Shown in pieces: positions 1 through 7,988 of a stretch of DNA of 64,000 bases. Location: positions 62,001-126,000 of the forward strand of contig NZ_PRLE01000007.1 of assembly GCF_003287495.1 (NCBI RefSeq), in the 5' to 3' direction. Under the pieces are notes generated by a model. The model saw nothing but the letters and a program-made list of their open reading frames with translations, was not told the origin of the DNA and did not search any database. Source of the DNA: Faecalibacterium prausnitzii. Lineage in GTDB: Bacteria; Bacillota; Clostridia; Oscillospirales; Ruminococcaceae. Each line of letters begins with the position of its first letter. Position 1 is the stretch's first letter. The position numbers were made by a program, and so were the translations under genes.

Positions 1-1
1 C

Positions 2-1033
2 GTGGACAAACAGTTCAACTATCCGGCAGGCAAGCTGGTGGCCATCACCGTGGATGAAAACGGTGAGAGCATCCAGAGCCTTGAGACCAAATCCACCAGC
101 GGCACCGTCAACGCCGAGGGCACCGCCCTGGACAATACGGCCCTGGCCAGTAACGTGGAAATTCTGGACACGACTTCGGAGGGTTTGGCTGGGGCAGTTC
201 GCCCCAGCCGCCTATCGGGGGTCACTCTGAGCGGCACGGACGTCAAATATTATACCACCAATGAAAAAGGCGAGATCGACCGCCTCATCCTCAGCGACGT
301 GACGGGCGATCTGTGGGAGTACGCGGCACTGGATGGCATCCAGGCAGCCACCGATTATGCGGGCAGCAAGATCGACGAGAAAATCAACGAGAAAGTTTCC
401 TCTTCCTCTTCGACAAGCTCGTCTCTGGCAGGCATGACCACGACCACCGAGGATGACGACCAGAAAGCCAAGCAGACCGCGCTGGATGTGCGCAACATCC
501 TGCTGCCCAGCACCAGCGATGTGCTGTATGGTCTGGTGGATGGCAGCATCGTCAGCACCACCTGGAACCAGCTCACCGGCAGCACCGACCGGCTGGCTGC
601 CTACGTGCTGAAAAAGGTGGGCGACAATGTAGGCGGCGTGGCAGGCAATATCATTGATTACTTTGCCTCCGGTGCCAACTATGTCTGCTATGTCAACGGC
701 AAGCAGGTCACCTATACCACTTCGGTCAAGTACCCGGTCATCGCGGGCGGCGTGGCCATTGGCAAATCCGCCGACGGCAAAAAAGTCAACGCGATGGTCC
801 AGCTTTCCCCGGTGGTGGTGGATAAGCTGGGCGCCGGCTGGGTCATGAAAGGTGATACCCGCTATGAGACCGCCGACGACATCCAGGTCTATCTGTGGAA
901 CCAGGGAACTTATTACAAAGTTTCTCTGGCCGACCTCAATACCCAGGATTACAAACTGATCGGCTGGTACGATAACCAGGGCCATTCCGCAGGCAATAAG
1001 ATCCGCCTGCTGGTAGCCGTGCGCACCAACTAA
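2..1033 (+). CDS. C-terminal part of a probable secreted or surface protein (partial)
   Basis: The frame is open from the first bases of the window, and the GTG at base 2 has no visible ribosome site, so I treat the gene as cut by the window edge. The visible 343 residues are rich in Ser, Thr, Asp and Gly. They include a serine-rich stretch around residues 134-143 and beta-strand-like segments, with no clear membrane helix or catalytic motif. The composition suggests the C-terminal domain of an exported or S-layer-like protein, but the signal peptide or anchor would lie outside the window. I do not recognise the family. A strong hairpin terminator follows 17 bases after the stop codon, so this is the last gene of its transcript. 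Confidence 0.6.
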   Translation: MDKQFNYPAGKLVAITVDENGESIQSLETKSTSGTVNAEGTALDNTALASNVEILDTTSEGLAGAVRPSRLSGVTLSGTDVKYYTTNEKGEIDRLILSDVTGDLWEYAALDGIQAATDYAGSKIDEKINEKVSSSSSTSSSLAGMTTTTEDDDQKAKQTALDVRNILLPSTSDVLYGLVDGSIVSTTWNQLTGSTDRLAAYVLKKVGDNVGGVAGNIIDYFASGANYVCYVNGKQVTYTTSVKYPVIAGGVAIGKSADGKKVNAMVQLSPVVVDKLGAGWVMKGDTRYETADDIQVYLWNQGTYYKVSLADLNTQDYKLIGWYDNQGHSAGNKIRLLVAVRTN

Positions 1034-1049
1034 AAGCGAAACAGAACCA

Positions 1050-1089
1050 AAGCCCCTGCGCAGGAGTTTCTCTTGCGCAGGGGCTTTTT
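1050..1089 (+). terminator. Rho-independent terminator
   Basis: A 12-bp perfect stem (AGCCCCTGCGCA at 1051-1062 with its complement at 1074-1085) is followed by a short T run. It ends the transcript of the partial surface-protein gene. Confidence 0.9.
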
Positions 1090-1095
1090 GGCATT

Positions 1096-1330
1096 GGGGA
1101 GCTTGAGCGAGCGACAACCACCAGCTCCGCTGGTGGAATAAAAACGGCTTTAGCGCTCGACAAAGAGAAACCTCCCCGTAGAATAGAGTGTGGGCTTGCC
1201 AACCACATTCTAGGAACAGGGAGGTTTCTCTTTGAAATCTTTACTTTGCCGCTGACGATCTCGGAGGCCGGCAGATCGTTCAGGATGCGGAGCGCAAGGA
1301 GAGCCGAAAATCCGCATGACACGGACGGTT
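1096..1330. repeat. Palindrome-rich intergenic element
   Basis: This gene-free stretch contains several nested inverted repeats. One is an 8-bp hairpin (1118-1125 with 1129-1136). Another is a perfect 16-bp inverted repeat with arms at 1161-1176 and 1219-1234, whose loop holds two further short pairings (1179-1184 with 1207-1212, and 1189-1193 with 1203-1207), giving a folded structure of about 74 nt. A third small inverted repeat lies near 1285-1318. No protein is supported here. The layout resembles a non-coding palindromic repeat (MITE-like or processed RNA), but I see no second copy in the window. Confidence 0.5.
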
Positions 1331-1410
1331 AGTAGCAGCTAATGTGCAACAAGCACAAAAATAATTCAATAACATTGGTAAGTAGTAGATTAAAAAATGA
1401 TGTTAAAGTA

Positions 1411-1440
1411 TTGACAATTTGCTCCGCACGGCGCTATAAT
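1411..1440 (+). promoter_or_regulatory. Promoter of the sulfoquinovose operon
   Basis: A perfect TTGACA at 1411-1416 and a perfect TATAAT at 1435-1440 are separated by 18 bases. The promoter lies about 160 bases upstream of the first gene, leaving a long leader with operator-like palindromes. Confidence 0.88.
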
Positions 1441-1451
1441 GCAGGTACAGT

Positions 1452-1476
1452 AATTGATTAACACTTTTAATCAATT
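1452..1476. promoter_or_regulatory. Palindromic operator candidate just downstream of the promoter
   Basis: There is a perfect inverted repeat, AATTGATTAA-N5-TTAATCAATT, starting 12 bases after the -10 box. That position suits a repressor road-block. The left arm plus spacer recurs at 1560-1578, just before the ribosome site of the first gene. The likely ligand is the ROK repressor encoded at 11669, whose own upstream repeats also contain TTGATT...AA patterns. That pairing is an inference. Confidence 0.65.
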
Positions 1477-1559
1477 AAAGATTTTTTACCGGATGAGATT
1501 TGAAGCTTGATAAAAAATGACGAATCTCAAACAAAAAACGATTGCTTGCTTGAAGAACG

Positions 1560-1578
1560 AATTGATTAACACTTTTAA
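1560..1578. promoter_or_regulatory. Second copy of the operator half-site
   Basis: The 19 bases repeat exactly the left arm and the spacer of the palindrome at 1452-1476, and stop 5 bases before the AGGAG ribosome site of the first gene. It may be a second repressor contact. Confidence 0.45.
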
Positions 1579-1597
1579 CTAAAAGGAGAAAATGATT

Positions 1598-2284
1598 ATG
1601 AAGTACTTCCTGGACAGCGCAAAACTCGATGAGATCAAGCTCGCTTACAACACCTTTGGCATTGACGGCGTTACCACCAACCCCCGCCACATCATGCTGA
1701 GCGGCAAGCCGTTCCTGACGGCCATTACCGACATCGCCAACTGGATCAAGGAAGAGGGCCTGGAGGGCTACGAGAAGTTCCCCGTCTCCGTGGAGATCAA
1801 CCCCCATCTGGACGACACTGAAGAGATGATCGCCGCCGCAAAGAAAGTCTCCGCCATCAGCGAGAACTTCGTCATCAAGATCCCCTGCACCGAGGCTGGT
1901 GTGGCTGCTGCCCGCCGCCTGGAGAAAGAGGGCATCCGCACCAACGTGACGCTGGTGTTCAGCCCGGCACAGGCCATCTGGCCCGCAAAGAACGGCTCCC
2001 TCTTCGTTTCTCCGTTCCTGGGCTGGAAAGAGGCCAACGGTGAGGACTGCAAGCAGTACATCAAGGACATCGTGGATATCTATAAGAACTACGGCTTCTA
2101 CGGCAAGACCCAGATCATCTGCGCAGCCATCCGCACCCCCAAGCAGATCGTGGACTGCGCGGTGGCAGGTGCCGACATCGTTACCACCGGCCTGGCCGTC
2201 TATCAGGACGCCATCAAGCACGCTTACACCCGCCAGGGCATTGAGACGTTCATCAATGCATGGGATAACACCGTGACGGAGTAA
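1598..2284 (+). CDS. sftT: Small transaldolase, probable 6-deoxy-6-sulfofructose transaldolase
   Basis: A 228-residue protein of the short transaldolase/fructose-6-phosphate aldolase class I family (TIM barrel). The start 'MKYFLDSAK' and the motif 'DGVTTNP' are typical, and Lys94 in 'FVIKIPCT' fits the Schiff-base lysine. ATG 1598 is preferred because AGGAG at 1584-1588 is 9 bases away; an ATG at 1592 is only 3 bases from it. Alone this could be any aldolase of the family. Next to a DUF4867 isomerase and a GH31 sulfoquinovosidase, it is best read as the sulfo-transaldolase that splits sulfofructose to sulfolactaldehyde and moves the C3 unit to glyceraldehyde 3-phosphate, giving fructose 6-phosphate (also called SqvA in bacilli). 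It is the first gene of the operon. Confidence 0.85.
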   Translation: MKYFLDSAKLDEIKLAYNTFGIDGVTTNPRHIMLSGKPFLTAITDIANWIKEEGLEGYEKFPVSVEINPHLDDTEEMIAAAKKVSAISENFVIKIPCTEAGVAAARRLEKEGIRTNVTLVFSPAQAIWPAKNGSLFVSPFLGWKEANGEDCKQYIKDIVDIYKNYGFYGKTQIICAAIRTPKQIVDCAVAGADIVTTGLAVYQDAIKHAYTRQGIETFINAWDNTVTE

Positions 2285-2330
2285 GCGGAACACAAAGCAG
2301 CGAGTGAGCAGGAGCAAAAGGAGAAGCACT

Positions 2331-3188
2331 ATGAAAATCGGCTTTATCGGTCTGGGCATCATGGGCGAGTCCATGTGCGAAAACATTGTCAAGAAGCATG
2401 ACGACACCGTCTACTGCTTCGATTTCATCCCCGCAAAAGTGGAGCTGCTGGCCTCCAAGGGCGCGGTTCCCTGCAAGGACTCGGTGGAGCTGGCCGAGAA
2501 GTCCGACGTCATCATCTCGATGGTGCCCAAATCCGAGCACTCCATGAGCGTGTACAAGACCATCCTCCCGGTGCTGGGCGCGGGAAAGACCTGCATTGAT
2601 ATGTCCACCATCGATCCCAGCGTCTCGGTGGAGATCAGCAAGATGGTCAAGGCCACGGGCGCTGCATTCATGGACGCTCCTGTCGTCAAGAGCAAGCCCG
2701 CCGCCATTGCCGGCAAGCTGGGCATCTACATGGGCGGCGACGAAGCCACCTGCGAGGCCATGCGCCCCATCCTCGCTTACATGGGCGAGAACATCATCCG
2801 GATGGGTGATAACGGCAAGGGCCTGGTCATGAAGATCTGCCACAACGCACTGGTCACGCAGATCCAGAACGGCGTCAACGAGACCCTTTCTCTGGCACAG
2901 CTCAACGGTATTTCGGTGGAAGACTATGCAACGGCTATCTCCTACGGCGGCGGCCAGAACTTCTATCTGGACGGCCAGTGGCAGAAGCTGCGGGATGAGG
3001 ACTATACCACCGCGTTCTCTCTGGCCAACGCCGCCAAAGATGTGGGCATCTGCATGAACCTGGCGAAAGAGTGCGGCCTGGACATGCCCGGTGAGGCAAA
3101 CGTCAAGAAAGTTTACGACAAGGGCATGGAAGCCGGAATGGGCGGCGACGACTGGCGCTCGACCTTTAAACTGGTCCGGGGCCACTGA
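2331..3188 (+). CDS. Beta-hydroxyacid dehydrogenase, probable sulfolactaldehyde reductase
   Basis: A 285-residue protein of the 3-hydroxyisobutyrate/tartronate semialdehyde reductase family. The N-terminal Rossmann motif 'GFIGLGIMG' (residues 4-12) binds NAD(P)H, and Lys168 in 'GLVMKICHNAL' is at the catalytic lysine position. The family includes E. coli YihU, which reduces sulfolactaldehyde to dihydroxypropanesulfonate. The operon makes that the likely reaction here and would regenerate NAD+ during fermentation. I recall Arg123 as a sulfonate contact in YihU; the equivalent place in the 'DAPVVKSKP' segment holds Lys120, still a positive charge. ATG 2331 is chosen for its AAAGGAG ribosome site; an upstream GTG at 2304 lacks one. 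A carboxylate substrate such as tartronate semialdehyde is the alternative. Confidence 0.8.
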   Translation: MKIGFIGLGIMGESMCENIVKKHDDTVYCFDFIPAKVELLASKGAVPCKDSVELAEKSDVIISMVPKSEHSMSVYKTILPVLGAGKTCIDMSTIDPSVSVEISKMVKATGAAFMDAPVVKSKPAAIAGKLGIYMGGDEATCEAMRPILAYMGENIIRMGDNGKGLVMKICHNALVTQIQNGVNETLSLAQLNGISVEDYATAISYGGGQNFYLDGQWQKLRDEDYTTAFSLANAAKDVGICMNLAKECGLDMPGEANVKKVYDKGMEAGMGGDDWRSTFKLVRGH

Positions 3189-3206
3189 TAAAAGGGGAGT
3201 GCAGTG

Positions 3207-3881
3207 ATGGAAAATCGGTTAGAGCATCTGAATCAGGTCAACGATGTCCCGGTGCACAGCGTGCTGGATCCGGAATTCGTCTCCTATGGCCGGGTGGTCA
3301 CGGGCTATGATTTCAGTGAGATGATCGCCTACATGGAGCAGAACACCCCCATCCCGGAAAATGGCAACACCTATGTTGCAAGCGTGCCCGAGATGGAAGC
3401 CCTGGCCGTGAGTGCCGAGGTGCAGAAAAAATTCTACGGCGACATGCCCATTGAAGTGGGCTACTGCAATGGCCGCAATACCACCTGGAACGGCTTTGAG
3501 TATCACAAGGGCAGCGAGATCAATGTGGCTGTCACGGATTTCATGCTGATTTTGGGCCATGTGTGGCAGATCGAGGACAACACCTACCGGTTTGAGAACG
3601 CAAAAGTCTTCTTTGTGCCCAAGGGCACGGCGGTGGAGATGTACCAGACCACGCTGCATCTCTCGCCCTGCCGGGTCTGCGATGCAGGCTTCAAGGGCGT
3701 GGTCATCCTGCCGCGGGGCACGAACACCCCGCTGGACGAGAAGACCCCTAACGGCGACCCGGAGAGCAAGCTGCTGCTCCAGCGAAATAAGTGGGTCATT
3801 GCACACCCGGAGCGGGAGCCGCTCATCAAGCAGGGCGCTTACCCCGGCCTGCTGGGCGAGAACAAGGAGCTCCACTATTAA
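3207..3881 (+). CDS. sftI: DUF4867 protein, probable sulfoquinovose isomerase
   Basis: A 224-residue protein that I recognise as the DUF4867 type, shown in bacilli and gut Firmicutes to interconvert sulfoquinovose and sulfofructose (SftI, also called SqvD). The region 'YHKGSEINVAVTDF' followed by 'LGHVWQIEDN' and 'TLHLSPC' gives the spaced His and Glu residues expected of a cupin-like metal site; that metal role is inferred. The ribosome site GGGGA at 3195-3199 suits ATG 3207; a GTG just before it is less likely. The gene sits between the dehydrogenase and the glycosidase with short gaps, so it is almost certainly co-transcribed. This family is the most specific marker that the operon uses the transaldolase route rather than the Entner-Doudoroff route. 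Confidence 0.85.
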   Translation: MENRLEHLNQVNDVPVHSVLDPEFVSYGRVVTGYDFSEMIAYMEQNTPIPENGNTYVASVPEMEALAVSAEVQKKFYGDMPIEVGYCNGRNTTWNGFEYHKGSEINVAVTDFMLILGHVWQIEDNTYRFENAKVFFVPKGTAVEMYQTTLHLSPCRVCDAGFKGVVILPRGTNTPLDEKTPNGDPESKLLLQRNKWVIAHPEREPLIKQGAYPGLLGENKELHY

Positions 3882-3909
3882 AGGGCCGAATGGCTGAGAA
3901 AGGGCAACC

Positions 3910-5919
3910 ATGGAGATCATTTGCAAAGACCGGGTCTTTACCCTGAAAAACGGCGGCGATGTGCTGCTGCATACCGACGCCAACACCCCGATGGTTTATG
4001 TCGGCTACGGCGAAGAGCGTGTGGAGATGTACCGCGGCAACTTCAAGCTGGAAGATCACCTGCTGGAGCGCCGCCCCCTGACCCTGACTTCTGCCCGGGT
4101 GACAGAGCAGGGAATAGAGCTGGATCTTGAGGGCCAGCTCAAGCTGCTGGTCACCGAGAAAGAGGGCGCTGTCACCCTGACGGTGGCGGAAAAAGCCGAG
4201 GGCATCAACCGCTTTTGGCTGCATGTGGAAGCGGCCGAGGACGAGCATGTCTACGGCTGCGGCGAGCAGATGAGTTACTTTGATCTGCGGGGCCGCCACT
4301 TCCCGCTGTGGTCCAGCGAGCCGGGTGTTGGCCGCGACAAAACGACCTACGTTACCTGGCGCAGCGACGTGGAAAACGGCGGTGCGGGCGGTGATTATTA
4401 CAACACCAATTACCCGCAGCCGACCTACGTTTCCAGCCGCCATTATTACCTCCACATGGATACCACGGCTTACGGGGATTTCGATTTCCGCAACCCGCGC
4501 TACCATGAGCTGCAGTGCTGGAATGTGCCGGGCTTTATCCGCATCGAAGCCGCCCCCACATTCGTGGAGCTGCTGGAAAAGCTGACCGCGTTCCTGGGCC
4601 GCCAGCCGGAGCTGCCGGAGTGGATCTACAACGGCCTCATCATCGGTGCCCAGGGCGGCAACGAGCGTAGCTTTGGCATCGTGGACAAGAGCCTGGAGCA
4701 CGGAATCAAGGTCTCCGGCCTGTGGTGCCAGGACTGGTGCGGCAAGCGGGTGACGAGCTTTGGCAAGCGCCTGCAGTGGGACTGGCATTTCCACAAGGAA
4801 ATGTACCCCGACCTGCCCAAACACATTGAAGAACTCCACGCCCGGGGCATCAAGTTCCTGGGTTACGTCAACCCCTACCTCGTCAACGATGGCGAGCTCT
4901 ACGCCGAGGGCAAAAAGCGGGGCGTCTTCGCCAAAAAGGCGGATGGCTCCGATTACCTGGTGGACTTTGGCGAGTTCTACTGCGGCGTGGTGGATTTCAC
5001 CAACCCCGAGGCCTACAACTGGTTCAAAGATGAGGTCATCAAAAAGTATACGCTGGACATTGGCATCGACGGCTGGATGGCAGACTTTGGCGAGTATCTC
5101 CCCACCGACGATCTGGTGCTGGCAAACGGCGTCAGCCCGATGATCGAGCACAACCACTGGCCGGTGCTGTGGGCAAAATGCAACTACGACGCCGTCAAAG
5201 AGAGCGGCAAGCTGGGGCAGGTGGTCTACTTCATGCGGGCCGGCGGCACGGGCAGCCAGAAATACTGCACCCTGCTGTGGGCCGGTGACCAGAGCGTGGA
5301 TTTCAGCCGCCACGACGGCCTGTGCACCGTCATCTGCGCGGCACTGAGCTCCGGCATGGTCGGCTGCGGCCTCAACCACTGCGACATCGGCGGCTACACC
5401 TCGCTGTTTGACAACTGCCGCACCAAGGAGGTCTTCCTCCGGTGGGCGGAGATGGCAGCCTTTATGCCCGTGATGCGCACCCACGAAGGCAACCGCCCCG
5501 ACACCAATTTCCAGTATTACGACGATGACGACTGCATGAAGCAGCTGGCACGTCTGGTGGATATCTACACCATGCTGGCACCCTACACCAAAACGCTGGT
5601 GGCGGAAAACGCCGCCAAGGGCACCCCGGTCATGCGGCCCCTCTTCCTCCAGTACGAGGACGACCCCCGCAGCTATACCGAGCAGTTCGAGTACCTCTAC
5701 GGTCCGGACCTGCTGGTGGCTCCGGTGTGGCAGAGCGGCAAGACGGAGTGGGAGGTCTACCTGCCCAGCGACGAGTGGACCCATCTGTGGACGGGCGAAC
5801 ACTACGCCAAGGGGACCCATATCGTTCCGGCGGAACTGGGCGATACCCCGGTGTTCTGCCGCAAGGGTTCCCAGTGGGCGGAGCTGTTTGACAGCATCCG
5901 TGCAAAGTACGGGAAGTAA
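3910..5919 (+). CDS. yihQ: GH31 sulfoquinovosidase (cytoplasmic)
   Basis: A 669-residue GH31 glycosidase, close in length and sequence to E. coli YihQ. The diagnostic block 'TSFGKRLQW' supplies Arg287 and Trp290, matching YihQ Arg301/Trp304, which bind the sulfonate. Tyr496 in 'CDIGGYTSLF' matches Tyr508. The catalytic nucleophile is Asp392 in 'GWMADFGEYLP' and the acid/base is Asp460 in 'WAGDQSVDF'. Spacings between these residues agree with YihQ to within one position. There is no signal peptide, so the enzyme works inside the cell on imported sulfoquinovosides, releasing SQ and, from the plant lipid headgroup, glycerol. It lies 28 bases after the isomerase gene. I regard the sulfoquinovosidase assignment as very secure because ordinary alpha-glucosidases lack this motif. 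Confidence 0.96.
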   Translation: MEIICKDRVFTLKNGGDVLLHTDANTPMVYVGYGEERVEMYRGNFKLEDHLLERRPLTLTSARVTEQGIELDLEGQLKLLVTEKEGAVTLTVAEKAEGINRFWLHVEAAEDEHVYGCGEQMSYFDLRGRHFPLWSSEPGVGRDKTTYVTWRSDVENGGAGGDYYNTNYPQPTYVSSRHYYLHMDTTAYGDFDFRNPRYHELQCWNVPGFIRIEAAPTFVELLEKLTAFLGRQPELPEWIYNGLIIGAQGGNERSFGIVDKSLEHGIKVSGLWCQDWCGKRVTSFGKRLQWDWHFHKEMYPDLPKHIEELHARGIKFLGYVNPYLVNDGELYAEGKKRGVFAKKADGSDYLVDFGEFYCGVVDFTNPEAYNWFKDEVIKKYTLDIGIDGWMADFGEYLPTDDLVLANGVSPMIEHNHWPVLWAKCNYDAVKESGKLGQVVYFMRAGGTGSQKYCTLLWAGDQSVDFSRHDGLCTVICAALSSGMVGCGLNHCDIGGYTSLFDNCRTKEVFLRWAEMAAFMPVMRTHEGNRPDTNFQYYDDDDCMKQLARLVDIYTMLAPYTKTLVAENAAKGTPVMRPLFLQYEDDPRSYTEQFEYLYGPDLLVAPVWQSGKTEWEVYLPSDEWTHLWTGEHYAKGTHIVPAELGDTPVFCRKGSQWAELFDSIRAKYGK

Positions 5920-5922
5920 GCT

Positions 5923-6681
5923 ATGCGGAATCAGATCCTGTTTTACATCGTCATTCTGCTGACGAACATCATCCACGGCATCACGGGCTTCGCGGGCACC
6001 ATCTTAGCCATGCCGCCCAGCCTGATGCTGGTGGGCTACGATATCGCAAAGCCAATTTTAAATGTGCTGGCCATCTTCTCCGGCGTGTATGTTTTTGTGG
6101 GCAACTACAAAAAGATCGCCTGGAAAGAGCTGGCCAAGATCGTGGTGGTCATGGCACTGGGCATCTTTGGTGCCGTGTTCATCAAAGGGCTGTTCGTTGG
6201 CAAAGAGCACCTGCTCTACAAACTGCTGGGCCTGCTGGTCATCGGGCTTTCGGTACAGGGCTTTTACAAGCTCGTACACAAGCCGGACGCCAAAACAGAA
6301 CCGCCTGCGGAGGAGCAGGGAAGCAAAGGCAATGTCGGCACCTATGCACTGCTGGTGCTGGCCGGTATCATCCACGGGCTGTTCGTCAGCGGCGGCCCGC
6401 TGCTCACCGGTTACATGACCAAGCGCATCAAAGACAAAACCGTCTTCCGCGCTACCATTTCCACAGTGTGGGTCTTCCTCAACACCCTCGTCTTCCTGGA
6501 GGATGTCCAGGCGGGGCTGTGGGTACCCTCCACGGTGAAAATGCTGGCCATCTCGGTGCCGTTCCTGCTGGCGGGCATGTTCATCGGCAGCAAGCTGGTG
6601 GCCCGCATGAGCCAGCTGGTCTTTATGAAGCTGACCTATATTCTGTTGTTTATTTCGGGGCTTTCGCTTCTGGTGAAGTGA
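5923..6681 (+). CDS. TauE/SafE family exporter, probable sulfonate exporter
   Basis: A 252-residue, very hydrophobic protein with about eight membrane segments and the duplicated TauE/SafE architecture: 'HGITGFAGT' in the first half and 'HGLFVSGGPLL' in the second. This family exports sulfite, sulfoacetate and related C2-C3 sulfonates. It starts 3 bases after the sulfoquinovosidase stop codon, so translation is probably coupled. In sulfo-transaldolase operons a TauE-like protein commonly carries out the end product, here DHPS or a derivative of it. The charged loop around residues 125-140 separates the halves. The substrate is inferred from context only. Confidence 0.85.
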   Translation: MRNQILFYIVILLTNIIHGITGFAGTILAMPPSLMLVGYDIAKPILNVLAIFSGVYVFVGNYKKIAWKELAKIVVVMALGIFGAVFIKGLFVGKEHLLYKLLGLLVIGLSVQGFYKLVHKPDAKTEPPAEEQGSKGNVGTYALLVLAGIIHGLFVSGGPLLTGYMTKRIKDKTVFRATISTVWVFLNTLVFLEDVQAGLWVPSTVKMLAISVPFLLAGMFIGSKLVARMSQLVFMKLTYILLFISGLSLLVK

Positions 6682-6750
6682 CCCCCCGTGAAAAGCGCAA
6701 ACCGAACATCTACAAACAAGAAAAAGAGAAATGTGAAGGAGAACACTACT

Positions 6751-7833
6751 ATGAAACGTCGTGAATTTCTGTCCATGAGCGCTGTTCTGGCTGCTTCCGG
6801 TATCCTGGCAGGCTGTGCCGCTTCCAATGCAGGCAGCACCAGCACCGCGGCTTCCACGGCTGGCTCTACCGCGGCTTCCGAGGAGCCCAGCAACGGCGGC
6901 GAGACCATTAAGATCATCTGCCCCTACGGCGTCGGCGGCACCGCTGATATCGTGGCCCGCAAATATGGACAGGTGGCAAACCAGACCCAGAAGAAGTACA
7001 ACTTCATCGTGGAGAACATGACCGGCGGCGACGGTTTCGCCGCAGCCACCTACTTTGCTGATGACAGTACCTCCGTGGCAAAAGAGCTGCTGGTCTTTGG
7101 CTATGGCGTCTGCTACCGCCATGATCTGGGCAAAGAGTTCGGCACCGAGGAAGTGGATTTTGACCGTGATGCCATGTATCCCATCGGCACCATTGATGAC
7201 CGTACCTGGATCGTGTACACCACGCCCGACCAGACGCTGGCTTCCATTCTGGAAAAGGCCAAGAACGGCGGCATCAAGATGTCCGGCGGCAACCCCCTGT
7301 CCGACTGCCATCTGTCCTGGGGTTCCCTGATCGCCATGGAGGGCGGCAAGGTATCCGTGGTTCCGTATGACGGCGGTGCAAACCAGAAAAAGGGCCTGAC
7401 CGACGGCGAGGTCGATGTCTTCGTCGGCACCACCCAGGCTGCCAAGGACGAGGTCGAGGCTGGTACCCTGATCCCCATTCTGGCCATGAACGACCGCGCG
7501 TTCGAGGGCTTCGTCACGCCGTCCGGCCCCATTACCGTCCCCACCTGCGCAGGCGATTCCAAGGCTCCGGAACTGAACCCGGCCAACGATTATGAGTCCT
7601 GCATCCTGCCCGCTGGCGGCGTGCTGGCAGCCCACAAGGGCGCCGACCAGACATTCATCGACGAGATGATTGAGATCACCAAGGATGTCTGGAATGAACC
7701 CGAGTTCAATGAGTGGATCGCTTCCATCCTGTTGAACCGCTTTGAAGTTTATGGCGACGAGGCAGAGGCTTTTATCAATGAGGCTTGCGAGAAAGCCATC
7801 AATGCTTACAAGAACCTGAGCGGTCAGGCCTAA
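6751..7833 (+). CDS. tctC: TctC-type solute-binding lipoprotein of a tripartite transporter
   Basis: A 360-residue lipoprotein. The N-terminus 'MKRREFLSMSAVLAASG' is followed by a lipobox ending 'LAGC' (Cys22), then a Ser/Thr/Ala-rich linker to about residue 50 and a Bug/TctC-type periplasmic-binding fold. The twin Arg could also make it a Tat substrate. It captures the ligand outside the cell for the TctB/TctA permease encoded downstream. Family members usually bind carboxylates, but a related system imports 3-sulfolactate. Inside this operon an anionic sulfosugar or its glyceryl glycoside is the likely ligand, and no other SQ importer is visible. ATG 6751 follows an AAGGAG site; the frame extends further up without one. 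Confidence 0.88.
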   Translation: MKRREFLSMSAVLAASGILAGCAASNAGSTSTAASTAGSTAASEEPSNGGETIKIICPYGVGGTADIVARKYGQVANQTQKKYNFIVENMTGGDGFAAATYFADDSTSVAKELLVFGYGVCYRHDLGKEFGTEEVDFDRDAMYPIGTIDDRTWIVYTTPDQTLASILEKAKNGGIKMSGGNPLSDCHLSWGSLIAMEGGKVSVVPYDGGANQKKGLTDGEVDVFVGTTQAAKDEVEAGTLIPILAMNDRAFEGFVTPSGPITVPTCAGDSKAPELNPANDYESCILPAGGVLAAHKGADQTFIDEMIEITKDVWNEPEFNEWIASILLNRFEVYGDEAEAFINEACEKAINAYKNLSGQA

Positions 7834-7850
7834 ACCTGAAGCATAGAAAT

Positions 7851-7924
7851 AAGTGCCGCATCGGTCACGTTTCGCATGAACCTTGTGCTGACGGGCTGCC
7901 GGTGCAGCTCGTCGGCACTTTTTA
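7851..7924 (+). terminator. Intercistronic hairpin between tctC and tctB
   Basis: AAGTGCCG (7851-7858) pairs with CGGCACTT (7913-7920), followed by TTTATT. The loop is long (54 nt) and may fold further. It sits inside the operon, so it probably acts as a partial terminator or 3'-end protector that keeps the binding protein more abundant than the permease. Confidence 0.6.
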
Positions 7925-7988
7925 TTAATTGGCAAAGAAACTTGGGAAACCGATGTCGGTTTACCGTACGAAAGGAGAACGAATTTCG

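Noticed and set aside
936-1322. - strand frame over the palindromic spacer
   Set aside because: It overlaps the terminator and inverted repeats and the end of the first gene. It looks like repeat DNA read as protein.
1598-2284. Plain pentose-phosphate transaldolase
   Set aside because: The sequence belongs to the short aldolase-like branch and its neighbours are SQ genes; a housekeeping role is less likely.
3826-5976. Long open frame on the - strand opposite the sulfoquinovosidase gene
   Set aside because: It is a shadow of the GC-rich codon pattern of the + strand gene; the composition is His/Gln/Val-rich and has no family motif or ribosome site.
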